Origin: a virus
IMG/VR virus record: IMGVR_UViG_3300042691_033374
Coordinates: 1 to 36,390 of that record
Strand: one strand, 5' to 3'
DNA: 36,390 nt
Position numbers and translations under genes: made by a program. The notes beneath the pieces were generated by a model. That model saw only the letters and a program-made list of their open reading frames with translations, was not told the DNA's origin and ran no database searches. Below are positions 12,822 to 20,381 of this stretch, piece by piece; within the stretch, counting starts at the first letter, position 1, and each line of letters opens with the position of its first letter.

Positions 12822-15068
12822 ATGCTTCGCGACGACCAGACGGCGCTCTTAGACGGGCTCCCACCCCAGTGGCGGTACGCCCTCACCGGTGGCAACGACG
12901 ATTCCAAGGTCTGTTTCGAGGAGGGCTGGAACACCAAGGGCTCCGGCCGCACGCTCGACGACGTGTTGCGCATCAACTCCTCGCCGTCGCCGTATGAGCG
13001 CTGGAAGTCGAGCAAGCTGATCGGCGTCGGCGCCATCACCGGCCCGGAGTCCGGCGGCCTACTGGTGATCGACTTCGACGGCACCGGCTCCCAAGCGATC
13101 CGCGCATTCCGCGATCACTTCCACCGCACCCCCAGCGCTCTGCGCCCCACCCTCTGCAACGAGAGCGGCAAGAAAGGCCGCGGCAAGATCTTCCTGCGCG
13201 TCCCGCCCCACTGGTGGCCCCAGCTTGAGAACCGCAGCGCCAGCTGGCGGGTCGACGACAAGGTGGTGCTGGAAGCGATCTGGATGAATGGCACCGGCAC
13301 CGGCCGCCACGCCGTCATCTGCGGCGACCACCCCCAGAGCTCCCACCAAAGCCCGCTCTACTACCGCTGGCTCAAAGGCTGTGCGCCCACCGACGTGAAG
13401 TGGGGTGACGCGCCTGAGTGGTTGCTGCTGGGCATCATCGCCAAGTTCGACGAGCAGGTGCCCGACAGCCCGGAGGAGCGCCGCCGCTCCGGCGAGGACG
13501 ACGCCACCCCATGGGAGCGCCTGCGCACCCACGAAAAGATCCAGCTGGCGCGCGAGGCGTTGGAGTTCTGCCCCAATCGCGACGGGCGCGGGAGCGGCAC
13601 CTACGAGAAAGTGCGTCGCATCGTCTGCGGCCTCATTGACGAGTTCGGCCCCCAGCTCGCCCAGGACATCATCGAAGCCAGCGAGTGGGACACCCGCAAC
13701 GACTGGGGCAACACCACCGCGGAGAAGACCATCGCGTCGCTGGCGAGTAGCCGCGTGGCCGAAGACCAGCGCGCCCGCATCGGCTCGCTCTTCCACTTCG
13801 CGCGCAACAACGGCTTCCAGTGGCCCACCTGGGCGCTGCCCCCGCTGGAGCAAACCCAGCTCCACGTCGACGGGCTGAAGAAGGTGCTCAACAAGATGAA
13901 CGAGGTGAGCCACGACCACGCTGCGCTTGCGGCGTGGACCGGCCGTGCCTACCGCGAGTACGGCGTGAGCCCTGCTGACTTGTACCGCCTGCGCCTGGAG
14001 CAGTGGCTGGGCGTGGTGAGCCTCGGCGCCCCGCGCTCCATGGCTGACATCGCCAAATCGCGCCGCAACGACAACGTCGGCACCGACGTGCTCGACGGCC
14101 TGCTCCCCCGGCGCGTCCACGTCGTCGCCGGCGGGAGCCACAGCGGCAAGACAACGCTGGCGTGCTTCCTGGCGTCGCGGGTCCTCAATGGCGCCCCAGT
14201 CGACATCGGTAACACCCGCCACGGCATCAACACCGCAGGCCGCGTGCTGGTGCTCACCAGCGACTGCAGCGATGAGGACATGGTGCGCGATCTGGTGCTG
14301 GAAGGCATCGAGGACAAGGCGTGCCAAGAGCGCCTGCTGATCCACTCCGGCGCCAACTTCGACGACATGATCCCCATCGTCCAGACGCTGAGCGACTTCA
14401 AGCCGGATCTGGTGATCTGCGACTGCCTCACCTCCATGGCGGTCACTGGCGTCAAGGTGGGCGACCCGGCCTACGCCGACCCGATCCGCATGTTCGTGCG
14501 GCACAACGGCACCAGCTGGCCTAAGTGCGCATTCCTGATCCTCCACCACACCAGCCGCGACGAGCCTCTGCGCTTCAGCGGCACCGAACAGATCAAGGCC
14601 GCCTGCGAGGAGCTCTGGGTGTACTACGACCCCGAACTGATCAAGCAGAAGAAGACGGCGCCGTCGTTCAACAAGACCCGCCACCTGCTGGTGGAGAAGA
14701 GCCGGGGCGGCTATGCGGGGCGCAAGCTGCAGATCACCCGCGACGGCTACACCGGCGTCTGGCAGTGGATGGACCCCAACCAAGGAGAGGCATCACCGAT
14801 GGAGGTGCTGGCCTCCGCGTTCCGGCGCGTCACCGACGACCGCTGGCGCATCCCCAGCGAATGGATGCAACTGCTTGACCTGCAGTTCAACGAGCGCAAC
14901 CTGCGCCGCTACCTGGACCGGCTGGTGGGCACGGTGCTGGAGACGGAGCTCCGCCCCAGCCCCATCGTCAACAACCGCCCCTGCCTCCATTACCGACCCC
15001 GGCAACAGGTCCGCACCTCCGCCCAGCAGATGCTCACCAGCCGGGGCGACGGCATCAACTACATCTGA
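12822..15068 (+). CDS. Bifunctional primase-helicase (prim-pol plus RecA-like ATPase)
   Basis: A 748-residue protein with two parts. Residues about 1-250 look like an archaeo-eukaryotic prim-pol domain: LLVIDFDG with Asp84 and Asp86, a later GRGKIFLRVP and GTGRHAVICGDHP. Residues about 420-650 form a RecA-like ATPase of the RepA/AAA_25 type: Walker A GGSHSGKTT (Lys443), VLVLTSDCSDEDM, Walker B DLVICDC (Asp534), and AFLILHHTSRDEP. The C-terminal 100 residues resemble a winged helix (RIPSEWMQLLDLQFNERNLR). It would unwind DNA and prime synthesis for the family A polymerase. The repeat cluster directly downstream may be its origin. Confidence 0.85.
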   Translation: MLRDDQTALLDGLPPQWRYALTGGNDDSKVCFEEGWNTKGSGRTLDDVLRINSSPSPYERWKSSKLIGVGAITGPESGGLLVIDFDGTGSQAIRAFRDHFHRTPSALRPTLCNESGKKGRGKIFLRVPPHWWPQLENRSASWRVDDKVVLEAIWMNGTGTGRHAVICGDHPQSSHQSPLYYRWLKGCAPTDVKWGDAPEWLLLGIIAKFDEQVPDSPEERRRSGEDDATPWERLRTHEKIQLAREALEFCPNRDGRGSGTYEKVRRIVCGLIDEFGPQLAQDIIEASEWDTRNDWGNTTAEKTIASLASSRVAEDQRARIGSLFHFARNNGFQWPTWALPPLEQTQLHVDGLKKVLNKMNEVSHDHAALAAWTGRAYREYGVSPADLYRLRLEQWLGVVSLGAPRSMADIAKSRRNDNVGTDVLDGLLPRRVHVVAGGSHSGKTTLACFLASRVLNGAPVDIGNTRHGINTAGRVLVLTSDCSDEDMVRDLVLEGIEDKACQERLLIHSGANFDDMIPIVQTLSDFKPDLVICDCLTSMAVTGVKVGDPAYADPIRMFVRHNGTSWPKCAFLILHHTSRDEPLRFSGTEQIKAACEELWVYYDPELIKQKKTAPSFNKTRHLLVEKSRGGYAGRKLQITRDGYTGVWQWMDPNQGEASPMEVLASAFRRVTDDRWRIPSEWMQLLDLQFNERNLRRYLDRLVGTVLETELRPSPIVNNRPCLHYRPRQQVRTSAQQMLTSRGDGINYI

Positions 15069-15081
15069 TCAGCACCCAACT

Positions 15082-15115
15082 GGGGAGGGGTCTCTTTAAT
15101 ACTCTCCCCCTTTTC
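15082..15115 (+). terminator. Possible terminator after the primase-helicase gene
   Basis: GGGGAG at 15082-15087 can pair with CTCCCC at 15104-15109 around a 16-base loop, followed by CCTTTT. The stem is short, so efficiency is uncertain. The right arm is also part of the long inverted repeat described at 15091. Confidence 0.35.
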
Positions 15116-15345
15116 CTGTCCGAGTTCGCTGAAACCGACTGCGCTGCAATGGATCGGCTCGGACAATCGTACTCGGACTTTGCTCGGACAGTGTCCGAGT
15201 CAAACAGGGCTCATTCTCAATAAGCGCGCTTGTTGCGCGGACAGTGTCCGAGTCTGGCCGAGTCAACTGTCCGAGTCCAAATCCATTCCCCCCCAAGGGG
15301 TTTAGTAGGTACTCGGACAGGCAAACCGGGGGAGTATTAAAGGGA
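15091..15345. repeat. Long-range inverted repeat flanking the site cluster
   Basis: CTCTTTAATACTCTCCCCC at 15092-15110 and GGGGGAGTATTAAAGGGA at 15328-15345 are near-inverse copies that differ by a two-base insertion and one base. They bracket the repeat cluster about 220 bases apart and are the most AT-rich short stretches in the region. Possible roles: matched promoters, an unwinding element or an ori boundary. Confidence 0.5.
15117..15319. repeat. Cluster of at least eight ACTCGGACA/TGTCCGAGT sites
   Basis: Copies read as TGTCCGAGT at 15117-15125, 15192-15200, 15245-15253 and 15268-15276. Reverse copies (ACTCGGACA or one base shorter) lie at 15158-15165, 15171-15178, 15183-15190 and 15311-15319. 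Two form a 17-bp palindrome (CTCGGACA-G-TGTCCGAG, 15183-15199), and an imperfect second palindrome is at 15236-15253. The mixed orientation suggests a dimeric DNA-binding protein. Candidate binders are the 232-residue protein at 15411, the RHH-like protein at 16137 or the primase-helicase. Confidence 0.75.
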
Positions 15346-15410
15346 ACGGGAGTTTGGACCCCTGCTAGTGCGACCTCAGGTAGCGTCAGGGCTACCTAGC
15401 TAGGGCACAC

Positions 15411-16109
15411 ATGACTGACGCGACCCAGGCGCCTCCACTGCTCACCAAACTCGAACAGGGCGCCATCCAGTTCCCCCCAGCATTCCGGGCGCTGAGCAGT
15501 CAGATGACCCAGACGCAGTTCATGAAGCTGGCCGCGGCTTACCTGGGCACCAAGGCGATCCACAGCAGCACGATCGGCGGCTTCCGCAGCGGCAAGCTCA
15601 CCGAACCCGCCCCCAAGACGCTCCTGGCGCTCGGCTACTTCAACACCGCCCTCGCCCGCTCCATCGGCCACCCGGAAGAGCTGATCGAGCAAGCGCCCGA
15701 CATCGGCTACCCACCCAAGCTCCCCCACTACCTCAAGGAGATCTGGGAGCACACCATCCCAATGCTCGACCGCGAAGGCGTTGCTCTGGGGCCTTTGGGC
15801 ATGTTTGAAGCGTTCTGCGGCCTCCGAGAACTCCCCGCCAGCGAACGTCGCTACCTCGACGAGGTCGACGCCCCCAGCGCCAGCCGCGTTCTAGGTGCGT
15901 TCCTGCGCGCCCACTACGGCAAGCACAACATCGACTGGTACGAAAAGCTGCCCGAGCTGGTCTACGACTGCCCCACCATCGAGCCCCTGCTTCTCAACCG
16001 CACGGTGCCAGCAGACCGCCTGATTCACGACCTCGACACCATCGGCCGCCTTGTCGGGCTAAGCGGCAGCGCTCTCTGGGAGCACCTGCAAGCAAACCTA
16101 AGTAGGTAG
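15411..16109 (+). CDS. 232-residue protein, possible DNA-binding regulator or initiator
   Basis: The sequence is helical throughout. A segment at about residues 38-80 (TQTQFMKLAAAYLGTKAIHS, then a Gly/Arg turn and PKTLLALGYFNTAL) could be a lambda-repressor-like helix-turn-helix, and the last 25 residues (IGRLVGLSGSALWEHLQANL) another. No family is firmly recognised. The gene starts about 90 bases after the cluster of palindromic sites and heads the early plus operon, so binding those sites as a repressor or replication initiator is the natural hypothesis. Confidence 0.5.
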   Translation: MTDATQAPPLLTKLEQGAIQFPPAFRALSSQMTQTQFMKLAAAYLGTKAIHSSTIGGFRSGKLTEPAPKTLLALGYFNTALARSIGHPEELIEQAPDIGYPPKLPHYLKEIWEHTIPMLDREGVALGPLGMFEAFCGLRELPASERRYLDEVDAPSASRVLGAFLRAHYGKHNIDWYEKLPELVYDCPTIEPLLLNRTVPADRLIHDLDTIGRLVGLSGSALWEHLQANLSR

Positions 16110-16136
16110 ACTCGCGCCGCCCCTGAGCAGCGCACC

Positions 16137-16352
16137 TTGCCCGAACCAATCATTCAGCCCCGGCCAGCCGTGCAACGGCTCACGCACTGGGGCGAGATGA
16201 AGCGCTGCCGCAGTCTGAGCATGACCGACACCTGCCACGAAATCCTCAGAACCCTTGCGGACAGAGAGGGCGTGAGCATCAGCGAGGTGGTGGAGCGGAT
16301 GGCCCGGCAAGCCGCAACGGAAATGCTTGACGACCTGAACCGCCCCCGCTAG
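16137..16352 (+). CDS. Small ribbon-helix-helix-like protein
   Basis: A 71-residue frame from the TTG at 16137; an ATG at 16197 would give 51 residues (MKRCRSLSMTDTCHEILRTL). The segment RSLSMTDTCHEILRTLADRE followed by VSISEVVERMARQAATEML has the strand-helix-helix layout of CopG/Arc-type DNA-binding proteins. It probably dimerises and binds operator DNA, perhaps autoregulating the early operon. The stop of the upstream gene lies in CCTAAGTAGGTAG, a variant of a TAGG-type sequence seen before several other genes. Confidence 0.55.
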   Translation: MPEPIIQPRPAVQRLTHWGEMKRCRSLSMTDTCHEILRTLADREGVSISEVVERMARQAATEMLDDLNRPR

Positions 16353-16406
16353 CGTCTCTATACCTATCCAGGTCGGGTAGGCCCTAAACGACCCACCTAC
16401 AACAAC

Positions 16407-17042
16407 GTGCCCTTCTTTTCGCAAACATTCAGCGCTTCTCTCGCCCCCAAAGAGACGGAAACCGCCAGCCGCGATGGCTACGTCAACCCCTCTCAAATCG
16501 GCAAGACCCTACCCAACCCCTTTAGGTGCGCCGTACTTAGTGAGGAGCCGTTGACCGGGTACGAAATCTGGTTCGACAAGGCAGACGGCGGCAAGACCAA
16601 GCGCATCGCAGCCGGCGACTACCCCAGCGACGCCCTCCTCGCCGACTACGAGAAGCAGATCGGCGCGAAGGTTGCTTACGAGGTCGACTACGAGACCAAG
16701 CAGCCCACCGACCGCAAAGCGATCAAGAAGTGCGCCGCCTTCTTCATTTACGACTACGAAGCCGAAGCGGTGAAGGTCCTGAACTACACGCAGATGTCGC
16801 TCCTGCGTGACATCGACCGCAAGACCGGCGACCCCGACTACGAAGACTTGGCTGCCTGGGATCTCGAGATCACAAAGGTCACCAGCCCCAAGGTGAGCTA
16901 TAGCGCCGACATGAAGCCTGCCCTTCGTGCGAAGGACAAGGCCGTGGGCGCAAAGCTGCAGGAAGCCTGGGAAAGCGCGAAAGCCGCAGGAGCCGACATC
17001 TGGCGCCTGACCGACGGCGGCAACCCATTCACTGCCAAATGA
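16407..17042 (+). CDS. Putative ssDNA-binding protein
   Basis: A 211-residue acidic protein. A beta-rich centre reads CAAFFIYDYEAEAVKVLNYT, then QMSLLRDIDRKTGDPDYEDL and AAWDLEITK. This order, with 'FFIYNY..e..kileitq..l...I......yGDp..yDi.i.r', is what I recall from phage single-stranded DNA-binding proteins associated with replication. The C-terminus is not the short acidic tail of bacterial SSB. The GTG start (VPFFSQTFSAS) is typical for the type. It sits upstream of small proteins and the PD-(D/E)XK nuclease, which fits replication or recombination. Confidence 0.5.
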   Translation: MPFFSQTFSASLAPKETETASRDGYVNPSQIGKTLPNPFRCAVLSEEPLTGYEIWFDKADGGKTKRIAAGDYPSDALLADYEKQIGAKVAYEVDYETKQPTDRKAIKKCAAFFIYDYEAEAVKVLNYTQMSLLRDIDRKTGDPDYEDLAAWDLEITKVTSPKVSYSADMKPALRAKDKAVGAKLQEAWESAKAAGADIWRLTDGGNPFTAK

Positions 17043-17281
17043 CCGTCACCCGCTACCTGATCAAAACAGCACGCGGGTACTACCGCGCCGAGGCCCACCA
17101 GCGGCCCGGTGCGGACCCCAACTGGACTCGCTTCCCCGAAGAAGCCCAGGGGTGGATCGACCTCGACGCCTGCTACAAGGCTTGCCGGCTCTACACCAAG
17201 AACACCGGCGAGAGCGCAGTCGTAGTGGTCACCCTGCGCCCCTCGGCAACCTCGTTCAAAGCTGTAGCCACACCCGCGTGA
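17039..17281 (+). CDS. 80-residue protein, unknown
   Basis: MTVTRYLIKTARGYYRAEAH begins a small alpha/beta protein with a helical centre (WIDLDACYKACRLYTKNTGE) and a strand-rich end (SAVVVVTLRPS). It overlaps the upstream gene by ATGA and the next by GTGA. No family recognised. Its 3' end contains GGCAACCTCG (17245-17254), a loose match to the late element 23 bases before the next start; it is in coding sequence and may be chance. Confidence 0.55.
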   Translation: MTVTRYLIKTARGYYRAEAHQRPGADPNWTRFPEEAQGWIDLDACYKACRLYTKNTGESAVVVVTLRPSATSFKAVATPA

Positions 17282-17481
17282 AACACCTCCTCGACGACCT
17301 CCGGGACGGTCTCAGCGAAGAGGAGGAGCAGTTAGCGGCCTCAATCAACGAGCTGGACGCGCAGGCCATCGCCAACGCCTTGGCCCTGCGCACGGCCGTC
17401 AAAGCGCAAAGCATCTCGAAGTCGCTGTTTCTCAGCGACTCCTCTATCGACGCCATCACCACTGCCCTTCTTCACCAGTAG
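17278..17481 (+). CDS. 67-residue helical protein, unknown
   Basis: The GTG start overlaps the upstream stop (GTGA). The protein is acidic and helical (DDLRDGLSEEEEQLAASINE, then IANALALRTAVKAQSISKSL). The C-terminal part (SKSLFLSDSSIDAITTALLH) might be a short helix-turn-helix. It lies 3 bases before the PD-(D/E)XK nuclease gene, so it may be a partner, but nothing direct shows this. Confidence 0.5.
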   Translation: MKHLLDDLRDGLSEEEEQLAASINELDAQAIANALALRTAVKAQSISKSLFLSDSSIDAITTALLHQ

Positions 17482-17484
17482 CCG

Positions 17485-18210
17485 ATGCCGCAACGCCTCA
17501 CCTCTCTCCCGCAGCCGCGAGGCGTTGTCACACGATTACCAGACAAGAGCGGCTACACCTCCCCGGTAGGCCGCCTCGACTCGGTCACCAGCATCCTGGG
17601 CAAGACCGGCAGCAGTAAAAAGCGTCTCGAGCAGTGGCTCAAGCGCCCAGACGCTGCTGCCATCAGCGACGCCGCAAAAGCACGCGGCACCTGGACCCAC
17701 GAGCAAATCGAGAACTGGCTGCTGGCGCACCAAGCGGGCGCCCCCCTGCCCAACCCCAAGCACTTCGCCTTCGGGGCGTACTGGCGCAACATCCGCCCGT
17801 TCCTGGAGCAGCACTGGGTCCAACTGGTGGCACAGGAATGCGCGGTGTACCACCCCACCCGCTTCGCCGGCCAGTTCGACGCCCTCGGCTACAGCAACTA
17901 CACGCAACGCGACGACCTCACCCCCGAAGCCGCCAGCAACCTGCTGACGCTTTTGGACTGGAAAACGTCGAAAAACAAGCGCGATTCAGCGCTGGTGGAG
18001 GACTACTGCTGCCAGCTGGGCGCCTACGCCACAGCCATCGACTACGTCTACGGCGTCAAACCGGAGCGTGCGCTGCTGGTGATCGCACGTCCACACGGCG
18101 ACTTCCCCGACATCTGGGAGCTAACGGGCGACGAACTGCGCGACTACGGCCGCAAGTTCATCAACCGCGCCAACACGTACTACACGGCCCAACACGGTTT
18201 TGAGCAATGA
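17485..18210 (+). CDS. PD-(D/E)XK exonuclease (RecB/MGME1-like)
   Basis: A 241-residue nuclease. The motifs in order are a conserved His in RGTWTHEQIENWL (His72), RFAGQFDALG (Asp132), LLTLLDWKTSKNKRD (Asp158 and Lys160 of the D-x-K motif), and the trailing YCCQLGAYATAI with Gln and Tyr. This is the PDDEXK_1 arrangement found in RecB-family and MGME1-like exonucleases common in phages. It probably processes DNA ends in replication, recombination or host DNA breakdown. It is preceded by an SSB-like gene and followed by an ATGA-coupled small gene. Confidence 0.85.
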   Translation: MPQRLTSLPQPRGVVTRLPDKSGYTSPVGRLDSVTSILGKTGSSKKRLEQWLKRPDAAAISDAAKARGTWTHEQIENWLLAHQAGAPLPNPKHFAFGAYWRNIRPFLEQHWVQLVAQECAVYHPTRFAGQFDALGYSNYTQRDDLTPEAASNLLTLLDWKTSKNKRDSALVEDYCCQLGAYATAIDYVYGVKPERALLVIARPHGDFPDIWELTGDELRDYGRKFINRANTYYTAQHGFEQ

Positions 18211-18470
18211 CCTCCCACGAGGACCACTACCTCCCCCCGCGTAACACCACCACCGCGGTGCTCCAATTCATCTCCACCCACTGCGTCCCACCCCAGCCCG
18301 ACCTCGTCTTCACGGTCCGCGGCATCCGCACCGGCAAGTGGCTCGGCACCTGGATCCGCGTGCTGGTGCAGGAGCACGGCACTGACCACCTCGACGCCAC
18401 GATCCAGGTCTGGCACCACCACCCCAGCGGCGAATTCACCCCCACCGAAATCACCCACTGCACTCCGTGA
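18207..18470 (+). CDS. 87-residue protein, unknown
   Basis: MTSHEDHYLPPRNTTTAVLQ begins a protein with a strand-rich middle (PDLVFTVRGIRTGKWLGTWI) and a His-rich end (QVWHHHPSGEFTPTEITHC). The several His and two Cys could bind metal but do not make a known motif. It is translationally coupled on both sides (ATGA before, GTGA after). Confidence 0.5.
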   Translation: MTSHEDHYLPPRNTTTAVLQFISTHCVPPQPDLVFTVRGIRTGKWLGTWIRVLVQEHGTDHLDATIQVWHHHPSGEFTPTEITHCTP

Positions 18471-18784
18471 CCCAACAACACCCCATCACCCCACCGCCGG
18501 AGCTGGTAGAGCAGTGGGCACATTTGCCTGCCGACTGGAATACGGTTGCCTTCCTTATTGCCCAGTGGGGTGCAGACCAAGAGCTGCAGGCGTGCTGTGC
18601 GCTAATGGACAACTGGGGTCTCGAAGAGTGTGACCTTCGCGACGCCCGCCGCCCGAATCTGACGAGCCTGAAGCAGCAGGCGCTAGTCGCGCTCCACGCT
18701 GTTGCCAGCGGCGCCAATGACATGCGAGAGCAGCGCCAGGACTTGGAGACAATCCGTCTCGCGCTGGAGCAGCTTGATGACTAG
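18467..18784 (+). CDS. 105-residue 'PPPELVEQW'-type protein, unknown
   Basis: It starts VTQQHPITPPPELVEQWAHL. I recall proteins opening with 'TPPPELVxQW' as recurrent in cyanobacterial phages and genomes, with no known function. The middle has ADQELQACCALMDNWGLEEC and a basic stretch (RDARRPNLTSLKQQAL), then an acidic helix. The GTG start overlaps the upstream stop, and the next gene begins within its last codons. Confidence 0.55.
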   Translation: MTQQHPITPPPELVEQWAHLPADWNTVAFLIAQWGADQELQACCALMDNWGLEECDLRDARRPNLTSLKQQALVALHAVASGANDMREQRQDLETIRLALEQLDD

Positions 18785-19091
18785 CCCCAGCTTCGAAGAC
18801 CGCTGGGCAGAGGTCGAGAAAGCAGTCGAGATTGCGCAGAACTCTCCACGCTTCGTCGTCACCCCCGAATACCCGTGCCTGCTGGAACTCCGAGAGGAGA
18901 TCAAGCAGCTCAAAGCTGCGCTGACCGCCATTCAAGAGATGGTTAGCGACCTAAGCAAAGCCGACAAGGTGCGCTTTCTGCAGCTCACGCGCCTCGCCAA
19001 CGCCGTCGCCAACCAACTTCCCGACCGCCAGACGTTTTTCGCGGACCTCATCCCTGACAGCAGCGACAGCTGCGCGCCCCCATGCCCCTAA
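18777..19091 (+). CDS. 104-residue helical protein, unknown
   Basis: The ATG lies in the end of the upstream gene (GATGACTAG). The protein is acidic with a probable coiled coil (LLELREEIKQLKAALTAIQE) and a helical end. An in-frame extension to 18702 is possible but overlaps the upstream gene fully. Its last 10 bases overlap the start of the zinc-ribbon gene. No motif recognised. Confidence 0.5.
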   Translation: MTSPSFEDRWAEVEKAVEIAQNSPRFVVTPEYPCLLELREEIKQLKAALTAIQEMVSDLSKADKVRFLQLTRLANAVANQLPDRQTFFADLIPDSSDSCAPPCP

Positions 19092-19321
19092 ACCCCACCG
19101 CCTGCCCCAGCTGCGGCAGCCACAACGTCCGGGTCGTGATTACGCGCCCCACGCGCGACTACCTGCACATCCTGCGCCGGCGCAAGTGCGTCGCCTGCGC
19201 GCACCGCTGGTACACGCTGCAGGACTGCGAACGCATCGTGACAGGCGACGACTTCACCTGGGTCGGCCGCCATTCAGGCCAGGACATCGTCATCCACGAA
19301 CACCGCCCCCCTGCGCCATGA
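19082..19321 (+). CDS. Zinc-ribbon protein, NrdR-N-terminus-like
   Basis: A 79-residue protein with CPSCGSHNVRVV near the start and RRRKCVACAHRWYTLQDCE after it: two CxxC pairs about 30 residues apart in the 'C..C....R.C..C.hRwyTlE' form of NrdR-like ribbons. There is no ATP-cone. It is the second ribbon of this type in the window (the other is at 8166). It may be a small nucleic-acid-binding regulator. It is coupled to the next gene by ATGA. Confidence 0.65.
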   Translation: MPLNPTACPSCGSHNVRVVITRPTRDYLHILRRRKCVACAHRWYTLQDCERIVTGDDFTWVGRHSGQDIVIHEHRPPAP

Positions 19322-19608
19322 CCCCCACCGACTCCGACCTCCGCATCACCCTCATCACAAGCGGTGGCCCCGGCCTTGACGACCCCAACACCTGCACTAC
19401 CACTTGGTCCGTTTCCATGGAGGACTCCACAGTCCACGCCTGGATGCAGGTGTTTGAGCAAGTGCTTCGCGCTGGCGGTTTTAGCGACCGCAACATCATG
19501 CGCGGCGCGTGCCAACTCGCATTCAACGAGCGCCGCACCACGGACGACATGAAGGCCGTCGCCGACGACTACGGCCTCACCCTCCAAGAGCTCACCCTCA
19601 CTCCCTAA
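19318..19608 (+). CDS. 96-residue protein at the end of the early operon, unknown
   Basis: It starts MTPTDSDLRITLITSGGPGL, then a strand (TTTWSVSMEDSTVHAWMQVF) and helices (VLRAGGFSDRNIMRGACQLA). The 'EdstVhAWmqvFeqvLraaGFs' pattern is protein-like, and I recall similar short phage proteins, but no function is known. The operon that began at 15411 ends here. The spacer after it (19609-19720) holds CTAAATAGCTAG and a perfect late element. Confidence 0.55.
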   Translation: MTPTDSDLRITLITSGGPGLDDPNTCTTTWSVSMEDSTVHAWMQVFEQVLRAGGFSDRNIMRGACQLAFNERRTTDDMKAVADDYGLTLQELTLTP

Positions 19609-19692
19609 GCACAAATACCTACGCCCCACTGCGCCATGCGCTGCCCCACCTTCAGCCCTAAATAGCTAGCCCGCCCATCGCCCTCGGCGCCC

Positions 19693-19702
19693 GGCAACTT
19701 AG
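19693..19702 (+). promoter_or_regulatory. Late-gene element, perfect copy (GGCAACTTAG)
   Basis: The copy lies 18 bases before the ATG at 19721, where the early operon gives way to packaging genes. Confidence 0.6.
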
Positions 19703-19720
19703 CTCTGCCGCCCCTGCTCC

Positions 19721-19933
19721 ATGCCGCGCCCCAGCAACAAGGCCGCCGCCAGCGCCATCGAGCGTTATGCGCGCACCAACATCGCTGAGCGCAACGACGC
19801 CTACGGGCAGTTCATGTACCACGCAGAACTCCTTCGCCGAGGGCACACAACCATTCACCAACGCGACTTAGCGACGCTGCCCCGCAAGTACCGCGACACC
19901 ATTCAGCAGTTGCGGCAGGGGTCGGCAACTTAG
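19721..19933 (+). CDS. 70-residue basic protein upstream of the small terminase gene
   Basis: MPRPSNKAAASAIERYARTN opens a basic helical protein that continues ERNDAYGQFMYHAELLRRGH and ends RKYRDTIQQLRQGSAT. No family is recognised. Its stop codon is the TAG of the late element that precedes the next gene. The position suggests a packaging or head-assembly accessory role. Confidence 0.55.
   Translation: MPRPSNKAAASAIERYARTNIAERNDAYGQFMYHAELLRRGHTTIHQRDLATLPRKYRDTIQQLRQGSAT
19924..19933 (+). promoter_or_regulatory. Late-gene element, perfect copy overlapping a stop codon
   Basis: GGCAACTTAG is embedded in the end of the 70-residue gene, so its TAG is that gene's stop. The next start is 28 bases on, at 19962. 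Confidence 0.55.
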
Positions 19934-19961
19934 GCGCAAGAAGCCGCGCCCCCGAGCGCCT

Positions 19962-20381
19962 ATGCCGATGAGCGACGAGAGCACCGACGCCCAGCTAGCG
20001 GACTTTGGCAACCCCGCCCCAGCTAACCCGGAGGACGTGCCCCGCCGCCGTCAGGCATTCACTGCGCTCGAGATCGCTGAGCAAGTGCGCATCGTCCAGG
20101 ACTGGCTGAGCGAGGGCTACCGCCCCAACCAGATCCGGCAGCGCTGCGCAGATCGTTGGGGGATAGCAACCCGAACTGCCGAGCACCGGATGTCTGCTGC
20201 CCGCCAGCAAATGATCCGGGACATCAACGTGATGGACCGCGCAGAAAAGGTCAGCGAGATGATCGAAAAGCTCGAAACAGTCATTCAGATGAGCATCGAG
20301 CGCAACATGGGCGCCAACGCCATCGGCGCGATGAAGCTCCAAGCGGACCTGCTCCAGCTCATCAAAGCCAAGTGCATCTAA
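19962..20381 (+). CDS. Probable terminase small subunit
   Basis: A 139-residue protein starting MPMSDESTDA. The centre has a helix-turn-helix-like segment (IVQDWLSEGYRPNQIRQRCA, then DRWGIATRTAEHRMSAARQQ) and the C-terminal third is a long helix (EKVSEMIEKLETVIQMSIER). An N-terminal DNA-binding domain plus a helical oligomerisation region is the usual plan of small terminases, which recognise the packaging site. The large subunit is separated from it by a minus-strand accessory island. The repeat tract immediately after the stop could be its target. Confidence 0.55.
   Translation: MPMSDESTDAQLADFGNPAPANPEDVPRRRQAFTALEIAEQVRIVQDWLSEGYRPNQIRQRCADRWGIATRTAEHRMSAARQQMIRDINVMDRAEKVSEMIEKLETVIQMSIERNMGANAIGAMKLQADLLQLIKAKCI

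Larger units (their letters stand above)
15069..15410. other. 342-base intergenic control region, candidate origin
   Basis: There is no gene here. It holds a possible terminator for the primase gene (15082-15115), a dense cluster of ACTCGGACA/TGTCCGAGT sites, and an inverted repeat flanking the cluster. A TACCTAGCTAGG site (15393-15404) precedes the ATG at 15411. The mix of iteron-like sites, AT-rich flanks and the adjacent replication gene fits a replication origin, a repressor operator array, or both. Confidence 0.6.

Noticed and set aside
13059-14783. 574-codon open frame on the minus strand
   Set aside because: It is fully antisense to the primase-helicase, whose motifs are intact. The translation is Val/Ala/Gly/Asp-rich repetition typical of the shadow frame of a GC-rich gene.
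15117-15319. CRISPR or tandem satellite
   Set aside because: The sites are 9-bp, in both orientations and irregularly spaced, which suits protein-binding sites rather than CRISPR repeats.
17245-17254. Late element upstream of the gene at 17278
   Set aside because: GGCAACCTCG here is inside a coding region (Ser-Ala-Thr-Ser codons) and matches only the loosest form, so it was not counted as a site.
18702-18776. Upstream extension of the gene at 18777
   Set aside because: The extension lies completely inside the preceding gene. The ATG at 18777 gives the same overlapped-start pattern as its neighbours.
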